Shown here piece after piece: positions 34,485-42,792 of a stretch of DNA of 64,000 bases (position 1 is the stretch's first letter; every line of letters starts with the position of its first letter). The notes under the pieces were generated by a model. It saw nothing but the letters and a program-made list of their open reading frames with translations, was not told the origin of the DNA and ran no database searches. The translations under genes and the position numbers were made by a program. This stretch comes from Chitinophagaceae bacterium UBA7600 (GTDB taxonomy: Bacteria > Bacteroidota > Bacteroidia > Chitinophagales > Chitinophagaceae). The stretch lies in NCBI GenBank assembly GCA_002478885.1, contig DLKC01000083.1:1-64000 (forward strand), given 5' to 3'.

Positions 34485-35258
34485 ATGAAATCCATCTGGA
34501 CGGGAGCCATTGGCTTTGGACTGGTAAATATTCCGATAAAAATGTACAGTGCAGTACAGGCCGACGAACTAGACCTTGATATGCTCGATAAGAAAGACCA
34601 TGCAAACATTAAATTCAAAAGAGTGAACGAACATACCGGCAAAGAGGTGGCATGGGATAATATTGTAAAGGGTTACAAAGTAGACGAGCGTTATGTTGTG
34701 CTAACAGACGAAGATTTTGAAAAAGCCAGCCCTGAAAAAAGCAAAATCATCGAGATTGAGGCGTTTGTAGATGAATCAGCAATTGATAGCATTTATTACG
34801 AAACCCCTTATTATCTCGAGCCACAGAAATCGAGTGCGAAAGCTTACAGCCTGCTCAGAGATGCATTGAAAAAAACCGGCAAAGCAGGACTCGGCCTTTT
34901 TGTAATGCGCACAAAAGAAAGCCTTTGCATCATAAAACCGCTGGACGAAGTGCTGGTAGTTAACCGTATCCGCTTTTTAGATGAGATAAGATCGTTTGAT
35001 GACCTGAACCTGCCGGCAGCTTCTGCCAAGCCAGCCGAGATAAAAATGGCCATAGAATTAATCAATCAATTGACTACTGACTTCGATATTTCAAAATACA
35101 AGAACACATATACCGAAGCGTTACTGAAACTGATCAAGGCAAAAGCCAGGGGTAAAAAAGTTGCGGCTCCACATTTGAAAGTAGTGCACTCAGCATCCAG
35201 GGATTTGATGTCCCAACTAAAAGCCAGCCTGAATACCAAAAGCCGGAAGGCATCATAA
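34485..35258 (+). CDS. ku: Ku protein for bacterial non-homologous end joining
   Basis: A 257-aa DNA-end-binding protein. The N-terminus [23 protein letters not shown] and the core ([44 protein letters not shown]) are diagnostic of bacterial Ku, which forms a homodimer ring at double-strand breaks and recruits LigD. The basic C-terminal tail (~225-257) is the usual LigD- and DNA-interacting part. It is 12 bp ahead of the LigD polymerase gene and surely cotranscribed with it. Confidence 0.95.
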   Translation: MKSIWTGAIGFGLVNIPIKMYSAVQADELDLDMLDKKDHANIKFKRVNEHTGKEVAWDNIVKGYKVDERYVVLTDEDFEKASPEKSKIIEIEAFVDESAIDSIYYETPYYLEPQKSSAKAYSLLRDALKKTGKAGLGLFVMRTKESLCIIKPLDEVLVVNRIRFLDEIRSFDDLNLPAASAKPAEIKMAIELINQLTTDFDISKYKNTYTEALLKLIKAKARGKKVAAPHLKVVHSASRDLMSQLKASLNTKSRKAS

Positions 35259-35270
35259 AAACTGATCGAT

Positions 35271-36221
35271 GTGAAAACCACAAAAAAAACAAAATCAAAA
35301 GAGGAAGATGCCACGAATGATACAACAGTCGTGGTTAATAAGCATAAGGTCGTGTTAAGCAATAGGGAAAAATTGTATTGGCCCGAAGACAACATCACAA
35401 AGGGCGATATGCTGGACTATTACGATGCCGTCGCTGATTATATTTTGCCATACCTGGAGAACAGGCCACTCTCACTCAAGAGAAATCCAAACGGCATGCT
35501 CGACGAGGGGTTCTATCAAAAAGATGCCGGCGACCAGGCACCCGAATGGATAAACAAAATCAACATTCATGCTGAGTCGACCGATAAGACCATTCATTAC
35601 ATTATGTGCAACAACAAAGCGGCCCTTCTCTATGTCGCTAACCTTGGCTGCATTGAAATGAATCCGTGGAATTCCACATCGAAAAAGATCAGTCACCCCT
35701 CGTACATGGTTATCGATATTGACCCGTCGCCGGAAAACAGCTTTGATGAAGTTATCGAAACAGCATTAACGGTGAAATCTATACTTGATAAAGCCGGCGC
35801 AACCTGCTATTGCAAAACTTCGGGCGCTACCGGCTTGCATGTTTATGTGCCACTTGCACAGAAATACAATTACGACCAGGCAAAAGATTTTGGCCATATC
35901 GTTGCCGCTTTAACCGTGGAGCAGCTCAGCGAGATAACCACGATAGAAAGAAGTCTTAGCAAAAGGGATAACAGGATCTATGTCGACTTTCTGCAGAACC
36001 GGACAGGGCAAACACTTGCCTGTGCATACAGCGTTCGGCCAAAACCCGGCGCAACCGTTTCCGCGCCATTGGAATGGAGCGAGGTAAAAAAAGGGCTCAG
36101 CCCTTCTAAGTTCACAATAAAAAACATGCTCAAACGCATACAGCAAAAGGGCGACTTATTTACAGGTGTTTTGGGAAAAGGTATCGACCTGGAAAAGTGC
36201 CTGCAAAAACTGGAACAATAA
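35271..36221 (+). CDS. ligD: LigD polymerase/primase domain protein (stand-alone)
   Basis: A 316-aa archaeo-eukaryotic-primase-type NHEJ polymerase that would fill gaps at Ku-bound ends. GTG start at 35271. Seen: REKLYWPEDNITKGD near residue 27, the DxD metal pair in IDIDPSP (~146-150), SGATGLHVYVPL (~184-195) and a third Asp in RIYVDFLQN. There is no ligase or phosphoesterase domain, unlike LigD of Mycobacterium or Pseudomonas, and none in the window, so sealing must use another ligase. It follows ku by 12 bp, and a small unknown gene follows by 31 bp. Confidence 0.93.
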   Translation: MKTTKKTKSKEEDATNDTTVVVNKHKVVLSNREKLYWPEDNITKGDMLDYYDAVADYILPYLENRPLSLKRNPNGMLDEGFYQKDAGDQAPEWINKINIHAESTDKTIHYIMCNNKAALLYVANLGCIEMNPWNSTSKKISHPSYMVIDIDPSPENSFDEVIETALTVKSILDKAGATCYCKTSGATGLHVYVPLAQKYNYDQAKDFGHIVAALTVEQLSEITTIERSLSKRDNRIYVDFLQNRTGQTLACAYSVRPKPGATVSAPLEWSEVKKGLSPSKFTIKNMLKRIQQKGDLFTGVLGKGIDLEKCLQKLEQ

Positions 36222-36252
36222 ATGCGCTACCTGTATAGCAAAATCAAAATTT

Positions 36253-36483
36253 ATGTGGGAAGAAATAACAACAATATCCGAGATCGATACCATAAAGCCC
36301 GGTACAAGACTGTCAAAGGAAAATCCGCAATTCAACAATGCAGATATTTATAAGGTTACACAAATAAACAGCGACCATGTCGTATTGATCCCTGCGCATA
36401 GCGAAGAAATCGTGGATAATTTCGTATTAAAACCAGATACGCTTTTCGAAAAGGGCTGGTGGATGCTAAAGGATGAAGAGTAA
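36253..36483 (+). CDS. Small unknown protein downstream of ku-ligD
   Basis: A 76-aa acidic protein (MWEEITTISEIDTIKPGT ... GWWMLKDEE). ATG 36253 is preferred to an upstream frame that overlaps ligD. It is predicted to be beta-rich, with no signal or membrane segment. I do not recognise it. Close spacing suggests it belongs to the same transcript as ku and ligD. Confidence 0.55.
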   Translation: MWEEITTISEIDTIKPGTRLSKENPQFNNADIYKVTQINSDHVVLIPAHSEEIVDNFVLKPDTLFEKGWWMLKDEE

Positions 36484-36512
36484 AACAACTAACCAATTCT
36501 GGTTATGATTTT

Positions 36513-36675
36513 GAGCCGGGCAGTATATTTTTATGGCAGCCTTGTTGCGTCGCACACTTGTACTGCAGTATACAAAGCAGCAAACAATATCACCGGGAGT
36601 TTAAAAGCTTTGCGGTGCTGATTTACTTCCTGTACGCACAAGTGTGCGACGCAACGATTGCCCCATATTGTTAAC
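36513..36675. repeat. Dispersed repeat doublet j/k (inverted pair)
   Basis: Left unit: GAGCCGGGC at 36513, core TTGCGTCGCACACTTGT at 36545-36561. Right unit inverted, core 36638-36654, outer end less clear. It fills the gap between convergent genes. Confidence 0.85.
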
Positions 36676-36704
36676 AAAGCCACATACAAAAAATATTTCC
36701 TCCG

Positions 36705-36902
36705 CTAGTCGTCCTCATCATCTTCACCAATGCCAGCCACCGTGCGGTCTTCATCGGTCTTTGGATTGATAATATTTTCTTTAGCGGGGTGGCCTGGAAA
36801 ACCGGGAAAATCCTGGTCTATATGTTCATCATTACTCTTTTTAACATCGCCCTTATCCTGTATAGGGTCAGTGTTCTTCTTATCTTTGTCATCATTGCTC
36901 AT
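36705..36902 (-). CDS. Small acidic disordered protein
   Basis: A 65-aa protein rich in Asp, Lys and Asn (MSNDDKDKKNTD ... DFPGFPGHPAKE ... GEDDEDD). It appears fully disordered with no membrane segment. Similar short proteins occur in Chitinophagaceae, from memory. Function unknown. It lies 34 bp downstream of the next gene on the same strand. Confidence 0.6.
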   Translation of the reverse strand: MSNDDKDKKNTDPIQDKGDVKKSNDEHIDQDFPGFPGHPAKENIINPKTDEDRTVAGIGEDDEDD

Positions 36903-36936
36903 TATAATAATTTATGTTTGAAATATTTTTTTGTGC

Positions 36937-37287
36937 CTACAATTCAAACAGCAATTGCTCATCCCTGTCGCTAACTTTTATGAGACGTATAAAATTATCG
37001 TAACCTTCTTCGTTATCGTGGTTGCTGTAAACGCCGTAAGCATCTATGCTGTAGCCCTTAAGGCCGTCATTCGCTTCAATGATATAAAGAATGGAAGAGT
37101 CAGATGGATCAGACTCGCCTTCAAATCGATAGGTTTTGATAATGGTGAGGTCCTCAGGCGCATAAGTTTTTCCGCGGCCTGCATTGAATGTCCCATCTTC
37201 CCATCTAAATTCGTTATCCATTTTGCGCATTCTTAGGGCCTCCATTACCTGGAGCAACGTTGCCATTTCGCCTTGCTTTTTTTCCAT
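36937..37287 (-). CDS. Small conserved Bacteroidota protein (family misnamed phosphoribosylpyrophosphate synthetase)
   Basis: A 116-aa soluble protein. The order of elements (ALRMRKMDNEFRWEDG, TYRFEGESDPSDSSILYII, GLKGYSIDAYGVYSN) fits a small Bacteroidota family annotated in databases as phosphoribosylpyrophosphate synthetase, though it lacks the PRPP-binding and ATP-binding motifs of a real PRPP synthetase. Real role unknown. The recognition is from memory. Confidence 0.7.
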   Translation of the reverse strand: MEKKQGEMATLLQVMEALRMRKMDNEFRWEDGTFNAGRGKTYAPEDLTIIKTYRFEGESDPSDSSILYIIEANDGLKGYSIDAYGVYSNHDNEEGYDNFIRLIKVSDRDEQLLFEL

Positions 37288-37454
37288 AAAATATTTTTCA
37301 TTACAAAGGCAAAAGCTGTACCGTGTAAAACGCGTGTTTCAGCAAGTGTTTAAAAAGCATTTTCATGCATAATAAAATCGTATGAGCGAATGCATAATAA
37401 CAGTTGGGTAATTATCGCACATGTATTAAACAAGATTGTAGATATAATGCAACA

Positions 37455-37610
37455 ATGGTGACAACATCACACGCCTACATAAGCGTGACAAAGACATTTG
37501 CATCCGGCATCATTATTGGGTTTAATATTATGTTATTTGATGAAAACAAGTACAGGTTCTATAAAATTGAATCTACTTATTGTAAGATCATTAACAGAAG
37601 GCCTTGGTAA
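37455..37610 (+). CDS. Possible 51-aa small protein ending in a terminator
   Basis: A frame from ATG 37455 (or TTG 37404) reads through a hydrophobic patch (SGIIIGFNIMLFD) and ends at TAA 37608-37610, inside the loop of an intrinsic terminator. The match of stop and terminator suggests a transcribed unit, either a small gene or a small RNA. No family is recognised. Confidence 0.25.
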   Translation: MVTTSHAYISVTKTFASGIIIGFNIMLFDENKYRFYKIESTYCKIINRRPW

Positions 37611-37629
37611 ATCCAGGGCCTTGTTTTTT
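37598..37629 (+). terminator. Intrinsic terminator
   Basis: Stem AAGGCCTTGG/CCAGGGCCTT (9 of 10 pairs), 5-nt loop, then GTTTTTTAA. It terminates something on the plus strand although no established plus-strand gene lies within 1 kb upstream. Confidence 0.75.
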
Positions 37630-37689
37630 AACCATGCAGCCCTTGCCCAGCATAAGGTTTGAGGTAAAGAAGCTGCTCAAATTAACGAA

Positions 37690-39396
37690 ATGAAACCAGG
37701 CTCATCCATTATGAACGGGGCATTAAGAAAGACTGCGGTCTTTCTCGCGCTCATTGCCGTGCTGCTGACAGGCGCCTTGCTCTATTTCAAAAAAAATAAA
37801 TTAAGTGATTTCAATCCATTGGTAAGAGAGAAGTTGCAATCACTCGTATCAACAGCTTCAGGCGGGCTCTACCGATTGACATTTGACACCCTTATTGCAG
37901 ATGTGGTAAATTCTACAGTGCTTATGAATAATGTGCAGCTTATCCCAGATACAATTTTCGCTGCAAGGCTCGATAGTATTGGCAGAAGACCCGCAGATAT
38001 TTTTACCATTTCGCTCAAACAACTTAAAGTAGAAGGTATTAATATCGACGATTTTCTGTCGAACAAAAAAATAGATCTCGACGTGCTTTACCTGCAAGAT
38101 CCTTCACTACGCATTGATCACAAAAAAACACAGGGCGTGGTTCCCAAAGAAGACACAGCAAGTGTGCAGACAGTTTACCAACTGATTGCTGCCCAAATGA
38201 ACCGGGTAGCTGTAAAGAAAATATTCATTCAGCACATGAACGTAGACCACCACAGTTTTACGAAAGATGGCAACAAAAGTGCATCGCATTTTAACGACGT
38301 AAACATACAATTTGATGATGTGCTGATCGACTCTGTTACCCAATATGACAGTACCCGGTTTCTTTATGCAAAGAATGCAAATATTTTCATGAGTAAACTG
38401 CAATTCCCAACAGCTGACAGCCTGTACCTGGTAGATCTCGATACTGCTTCAATAGATGCAGCGCGGAGGCAACTCACTGTGGCAAGCCTGACCCTACGGC
38501 CCAAAGACAGCAAAGAAGCTTTCGAAAAAAAATTAGCTTTTGTAAAGGAGCGGTATAATGTAACGCTGGATCAAATCGCATTCAATGATATCGACTGGTG
38601 GAGCCTTGTCTCGGATGAATCTTTTGAAGCACACGATGCTGTAATCGGCAAGGCAAAAATTGATGTATATACAGATCGCAGATTACCACCTTACCCCAAA
38701 TCGAAGGTAGGCCGATACCCATCCCAGGTTGTGATGAAATCGCCATTGCTGCTTAACATACCGAAAATAACCATAGCCGATTGCAGCGTAATTTACACTG
38801 AAGTAAATGCAAAAACAGGCAGCCAGGGAAAGATCACCTTTGATAATTGCCAGGGCACCATAACCAATGTTACCAATGACAGTAATACAATTCAGGTAAA
38901 TCCGTATTTAAAAATAACGGCGAAAGGAAAGTTGATGAATACCGGTGACATACAAGCCGGCTTCAGTTTCGATATGCGCAAATACGAAAAGGGTGTTTTT
39001 ACTGTTGATATGAGCCTTGGCCAAATGGATGCAACCATCCTCAACAGCGTTACGCAGCCACTTGGACTATTTAAAATTGAAAGTACACAAATACAATCGC
39101 TGTCAGCCCATATTGATGGAACAGACTACAATGGGAAAGGAAAAATAAAATTCATTTACAGCGGCATGAAGATCGAAATCCTGAAAGACGAAGGGGACGG
39201 CACACAAAAAAAGAAAGGGTTTCTTTCTTTTATTGCAAATGCTTTCATTATTAAAGATGCCAATGAGTCTGCGACAAAAACCGCCACCTATACCAGGGAC
39301 ATACATAAATCGTTCTTCAGCGTAATATGGAAAACGATACTCATTGGCATATTAAAAACCATTGGCTATGAAGAAGGCGCGGATAATGTAAAATAA
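37690..39396 (+). CDS. AsmA/DUF748-like envelope protein, unknown function
   Basis: A 568-aa protein with one N-terminal membrane helix (~15-34) and a long extracytoplasmic part of repeating beta strands (for example LLNIPKITIADCSVIYTE and DCSVIYTEVN) like AsmA or DUF748 proteins, which span the periplasm and are tied to lipid transport. The end (~535-568) may hold a second short hydrophobic segment (VIWKTILIGILKTIGY). The tam genes lie 1 kb further on, on the other strand. Function in lipid traffic is inference. Confidence 0.7.
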   Translation: MKPGSSIMNGALRKTAVFLALIAVLLTGALLYFKKNKLSDFNPLVREKLQSLVSTASGGLYRLTFDTLIADVVNSTVLMNNVQLIPDTIFAARLDSIGRRPADIFTISLKQLKVEGINIDDFLSNKKIDLDVLYLQDPSLRIDHKKTQGVVPKEDTASVQTVYQLIAAQMNRVAVKKIFIQHMNVDHHSFTKDGNKSASHFNDVNIQFDDVLIDSVTQYDSTRFLYAKNANIFMSKLQFPTADSLYLVDLDTASIDAARRQLTVASLTLRPKDSKEAFEKKLAFVKERYNVTLDQIAFNDIDWWSLVSDESFEAHDAVIGKAKIDVYTDRRLPPYPKSKVGRYPSQVVMKSPLLLNIPKITIADCSVIYTEVNAKTGSQGKITFDNCQGTITNVTNDSNTIQVNPYLKITAKGKLMNTGDIQAGFSFDMRKYEKGVFTVDMSLGQMDATILNSVTQPLGLFKIESTQIQSLSAHIDGTDYNGKGKIKFIYSGMKIEILKDEGDGTQKKKGFLSFIANAFIIKDANESATKTATYTRDIHKSFFSVIWKTILIGILKTIGYEEGADNVK

Positions 39397-39404
39397 CCTG
39401 CTCG

Positions 39405-39617
39405 TCACCTGGACTTTGGTTTAGCTTTTTTTGCCTGGCCGGCACTTTTCCTGGGAACCTTGGCTCCTTCCTTTCTTGCCTCAGATAAACCAATGGCTAC
39501 TGCCTGTTTGGGATTGGTGACCTTCTTCCCGCTTCTGCCGCTTTTCAGCGTTCCTTCTTTCATTTCTTCCATCGATTCCTTCACCTTCTCCTGCGATTTT
39601 TTTGAATACCTGGCCAT
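39405..39617 (-). CDS. DUF6496 family small basic protein
   Basis: A 70-aa Lys/Arg-rich protein: MARYSKKSQEKVKESMEEM, KEGTLKSGRSGKKVTNPKQA, IGLSEARKEGAKVP and a basic tail. This matches the DUF6496 family. ATG 39617 is chosen; the frame upstream is not family-like. It may bind nucleic acid because of charge, which is a guess. It is convergent with the AsmA-like gene with only 8 bp between. Confidence 0.8.
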   Translation of the reverse strand: MARYSKKSQEKVKESMEEMKEGTLKSGRSGKKVTNPKQAVAIGLSEARKEGAKVPRKSAGQAKKAKPKSR

Positions 39618-39732
39618 GTTAAAAATTTTAAATGAATAAAGTCTTTGAGTACCAAAATACTTGCCATAACAGCACTGAGCATTTCCGCATTTCAGGCATA
39701 TAGATTGTTTCCTCTTTCTAAACCTAAAAATT

Positions 39733-40239
39733 ATGGGAACCACAAAAAATCTCTATAAAGAAGAAGCCGTAGCCAAAATGAAAGAACTTGTTTCATCAGC
39801 AGGTATTTGCATGTTTGCAACCGCTCTGAAAGAACGGCCATTATCTGCAAGGCCAATGAGCACGGAAGAAGTCGATGAAGAAGGCAACCTATGGTTCCTG
39901 AGCAGGGACTCTAGCAGGAAGAATGCACAGATAAGCAAAGACAATGAAGTACAACTTTTTTACTCCAACAAAGACAAGGCTGAATTCCTGTCGGTGTATG
40001 GAAAAGCTTCTATTATAAAAGATAAGGATAAGGCGAAGCAGCTTTGGACCCCCATCGCAAAAAACTGGTTTGAGCAAGGTGTTGATGATCCTGAACTGAC
40101 TATCCTGAAAGTAACGCCTCATGAAGTGTATTATTGGGATACACAACACGGCAGAATGATTGCGATGCTAAAAATGCTGCAGGGTGCATTTTCAGGCAAG
40201 GGAGCTGACGATGGCGTAATGGGTAAAATAAGCCTGTAG
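39733..40239 (+). CDS. Pyridoxamine 5'-phosphate oxidase-like (general stress protein 26) protein
   Basis: A 168-aa flavin-binding split-barrel protein of the general stress protein 26 type. Seen: MFATALKERPLSARPM, NLWFLSRDSSRKNAQI, FLSVYGKASIIKD and LKVTPHEVYYWD. Members bind FMN or FAD; whether it is an oxidase is unclear. Promoter-like DNA upstream is weak. It diverges from DUF6496. Confidence 0.85.
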   Translation: MGTTKNLYKEEAVAKMKELVSSAGICMFATALKERPLSARPMSTEEVDEEGNLWFLSRDSSRKNAQISKDNEVQLFYSNKDKAEFLSVYGKASIIKDKDKAKQLWTPIAKNWFEQGVDDPELTILKVTPHEVYYWDTQHGRMIAMLKMLQGAFSGKGADDGVMGKISL

Positions 40240-40279
40240 CCTGCAGGCAGCTGATTGCCGCATTGTTATTATGCAGGTG

Positions 40280-40327
40280 AACGGATTGCGACGCAAGGTA
40301 CGATGCTATGAAACAGTACAGCCGGTA
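40280..40327 (-). repeat. Dispersed intergenic repeat, single copy l
   Basis: Core degenerate on its left (GGATTGCGACGCAA), then CGATGCTATGAAACAGTAC and outer CCGGTA. It lies between the convergent PNPOx-like gene and tamL. Confidence 0.7.
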
Positions 40328-40345
40328 TCATTTATTGAAAAGGGG

Positions 40346-42643
40346 CTAGAAGGGATAGCCGATGGCGAGATTGAAAACAAGATTTTCTTTTCGCCAGTCG
40401 CTGCTCCCAAAATTAATTTCATCAAACACCCATCTTGATCCGGACGGCAGGTATGGTTTGCGCACGGGAAAAGCTGCATCGAGTCTCAACACGATAATAT
40501 TGAAATCGAGTCGTAGCCCCGCACCCACGCCGACCGCGACCTCTGATAGAAAAGCATTGGAAAACTTTGCCCCCGGGCGTAGAGAATCTTCCCTTACCGT
40601 CCACGTATTTCCCGCATCAATAAACAACGCACCACGCACGACGGAAAATAATTTAGCACGATACTCCGTATTGGCTTCAATTTTTATATCGCCAGGTTGC
40701 TCGGGCAAATAACCAACGACTTTTGGATTGCCGCCGTAATAACTGCCAGGCCCGAGTGATCGCGAACTGAAGGCACGGATATCACTTGTGCCGCCTGCAA
40801 AAAATTCTTTTACAAAAGGCATGGTATTGCTGTTTCCATACGCGTAGCCGATACCGCCGATAGCCCGGCTTGCCAGCATATTATATTTCCCAAAACGCAG
40901 GTAATGCCGAAACTCAACCTGTGTTCTTATAAATTGCGAAATAGGTGTATTGAAGAGACTGATCGTTTTTCCTTTGTTTATATTGGCACCTCCGATCAGC
41001 CCGATCAGATTACCGGATAGTTCCAGGCTGCCATTAAAATAAAAATTGTTTTTCCTGTAATTCGGTTCATTCTGCGAATTGTAATTAAAATTATAGCTGG
41101 AACCGATAATAAACTGCCGCTCGATGCTTCGTGCAAGGGCGAGGTTGGTATCGAGCTGCCGCTGAAAGGAGTCAGTGATGTTGGACGGCCTCACATAGGC
41201 AATGGCGATAACATTTAACTGGTGCTCCTTCTTAACGTTTTCCTTCCAGACATAACCGGTATTTAAATGAGAAGAGGTGAGGGTGTACTGATCGGTTCTG
41301 TTATAAAATTCAAACCCCGGATTGAACACTGTCTTGGGAACAAAGCCGCTATTGGTTTCAAACCTGAACGGCGAAAGAATTCGCGGCACATAAAGGTTAA
41401 CATCGGTGCCAAGCCTGTTGGTATAAACCCTCGACGACGAATTGAGTATTTGCCTTTCCATACCGCCATAAACGCTTACGGTAAGCAGTTCTGCACCTTT
41501 TAACAGGTTCCTGTTTTTCCACGTAACCGAAAGCTCGCCACCGTTTGAGCTATTTGATTTGGTAATAGCCGATGCTTCAAAACGAATGGATTTTTTGTCT
41601 GTTGGCGTCAGGTAATAAAATGCGTTGAGGTAATTTCCCTTCACGGTATCAACATCTTCAAACCGCACTTTTACGAATTTATAAACCCCCAGCGTAATAA
41701 GTCTGTTGAGCGAAAGATCATGATCCTTTCTTTTATAAAGATCGCCGGGTTTGAAGATTAACGCACGGCTGAAAATTTTTGGCTGAAATTTCTGCTCAGG
41801 GTCAACGATGGTATAGCCACTATATTTTATTGCATTGTTCGTGGTTAGATTGGTGTCAGATTGGATATCGTAATCCGCATACACTACCACATCATTGATG
41901 CGATACTGTTCTTTTGCTTTAGACGCGGTTTCCGCTTTTATACGCACATCAATATTCACCTGCTGATTACCAACAGTTGAATCCACCTTCATAAACAGGT
42001 AATCGGGACTAAAATAATAATATCCGTGTTGTTTCAGGTTCTTATCAATCCGGTCTCTTTCATTTTTTATAACATCGAGATCATAGGGCCTTCCCTTTTT
42101 TAGAAAGCTCCATTTTTTTATTTTTTGTATTTGTTTAGCAAGGGCGCCCGAATCGTTCGGAAAACTAACGGCAGCAATCGTATATTGCTTGCCAATCTCG
42201 GCAGTATACACCGATTTGATCTTTTTATTTTTCGATATGGTATCTAAAGTAACAGTATCGTGAAAATAACCCCTGTTCTCCAGCCTGTTTTGAAATACGG
42301 CCCTGTTTTTCTCAGCGGCCTTTTGCGAATACAAAACAGGCGCCTCCCCCACTTTATATTTTAGCCAATGCCGCAACCCTTTCTTTTCCGGCGTGCCCGC
42401 AAAATTGTACACCCAGAGTTTAACCGGCATCCCTAACACTTTCGAATTGGGTTTAGGCCTCGCAAGGCTTTCCAATTCTGTTTTTATCTCTTTTTTTTGC
42501 TTCTTCGATATGTTCGCCGTTGAATGAATATTAACTTCAGCCCCTGTGTATAGACGCTGGTTGTCCTTAAGGTTTTTAGTGCTGCTGCATGATGCGGCGA
42601 ACACGACTGCCAGTATAACGTAACATAATTTCAGCTTATCCAT
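40346..42643 (-). CDS. tamL: TamL-type outer-membrane assembly factor (BamA/TamA superfamily lipoprotein)
   Basis: A 765-aa Omp85 protein with a lipoprotein signal (FAASCSS, Cys ~19), which marks the Bacteroidota TamL form. POTRA-like domains (~30-390) precede a 16-strand barrel (~400-765) ending in YPF with the C-terminal Phe expected for the BAM machine. It would work with TamB in moving lipids or proteins to the outer membrane. The gene is downstream of tamB on the same strand, with a repeat copy in the 149-bp gap. Confidence 0.9.
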   Translation of the reverse strand: MDKLKLCYVILAVVFAASCSSTKNLKDNQRLYTGAEVNIHSTANISKKQKKEIKTELESLARPKPNSKVLGMPVKLWVYNFAGTPEKKGLRHWLKYKVGEAPVLYSQKAAEKNRAVFQNRLENRGYFHDTVTLDTISKNKKIKSVYTAEIGKQYTIAAVSFPNDSGALAKQIQKIKKWSFLKKGRPYDLDVIKNERDRIDKNLKQHGYYYFSPDYLFMKVDSTVGNQQVNIDVRIKAETASKAKEQYRINDVVVYADYDIQSDTNLTTNNAIKYSGYTIVDPEQKFQPKIFSRALIFKPGDLYKRKDHDLSLNRLITLGVYKFVKVRFEDVDTVKGNYLNAFYYLTPTDKKSIRFEASAITKSNSSNGGELSVTWKNRNLLKGAELLTVSVYGGMERQILNSSSRVYTNRLGTDVNLYVPRILSPFRFETNSGFVPKTVFNPGFEFYNRTDQYTLTSSHLNTGYVWKENVKKEHQLNVIAIAYVRPSNITDSFQRQLDTNLALARSIERQFIIGSSYNFNYNSQNEPNYRKNNFYFNGSLELSGNLIGLIGGANINKGKTISLFNTPISQFIRTQVEFRHYLRFGKYNMLASRAIGGIGYAYGNSNTMPFVKEFFAGGTSDIRAFSSRSLGPGSYYGGNPKVVGYLPEQPGDIKIEANTEYRAKLFSVVRGALFIDAGNTWTVREDSLRPGAKFSNAFLSEVAVGVGAGLRLDFNIIVLRLDAAFPVRKPYLPSGSRWVFDEINFGSSDWRKENLVFNLAIGYPF

Positions 42644-42711
42644 TTTATCATTGCTTGGTGTTTTTCAAATAGCACGTGCCACACTTTTTTGCCCGCGTGA
42701 AAGGTCTTTTG

Positions 42712-42760
42712 TACCCGGCGCCCGCATCCCGGGTCATCGTCCCTTGCGTCGCACACTTCA
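42712..42760 (+). repeat. Dispersed intergenic repeat, single copy m
   Basis: Outer end TACCCGG at 42712, core TTGCGTCGCACACTTCA at 42744-42760. It lies between tamB and tamL. With the inverted copy at 47959-48007 it brackets tamB. Confidence 0.85.
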
Positions 42761-42792
42761 ACAGCAGTGCTTACATCAGCCAGGATCATTGA

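Noticed and set aside
36937..37287. True phosphoribosylpyrophosphate synthetase
   Set aside because: The protein is only 116 aa and lacks PRPP and ATP motifs; the family name in databases appears to be a misannotation.
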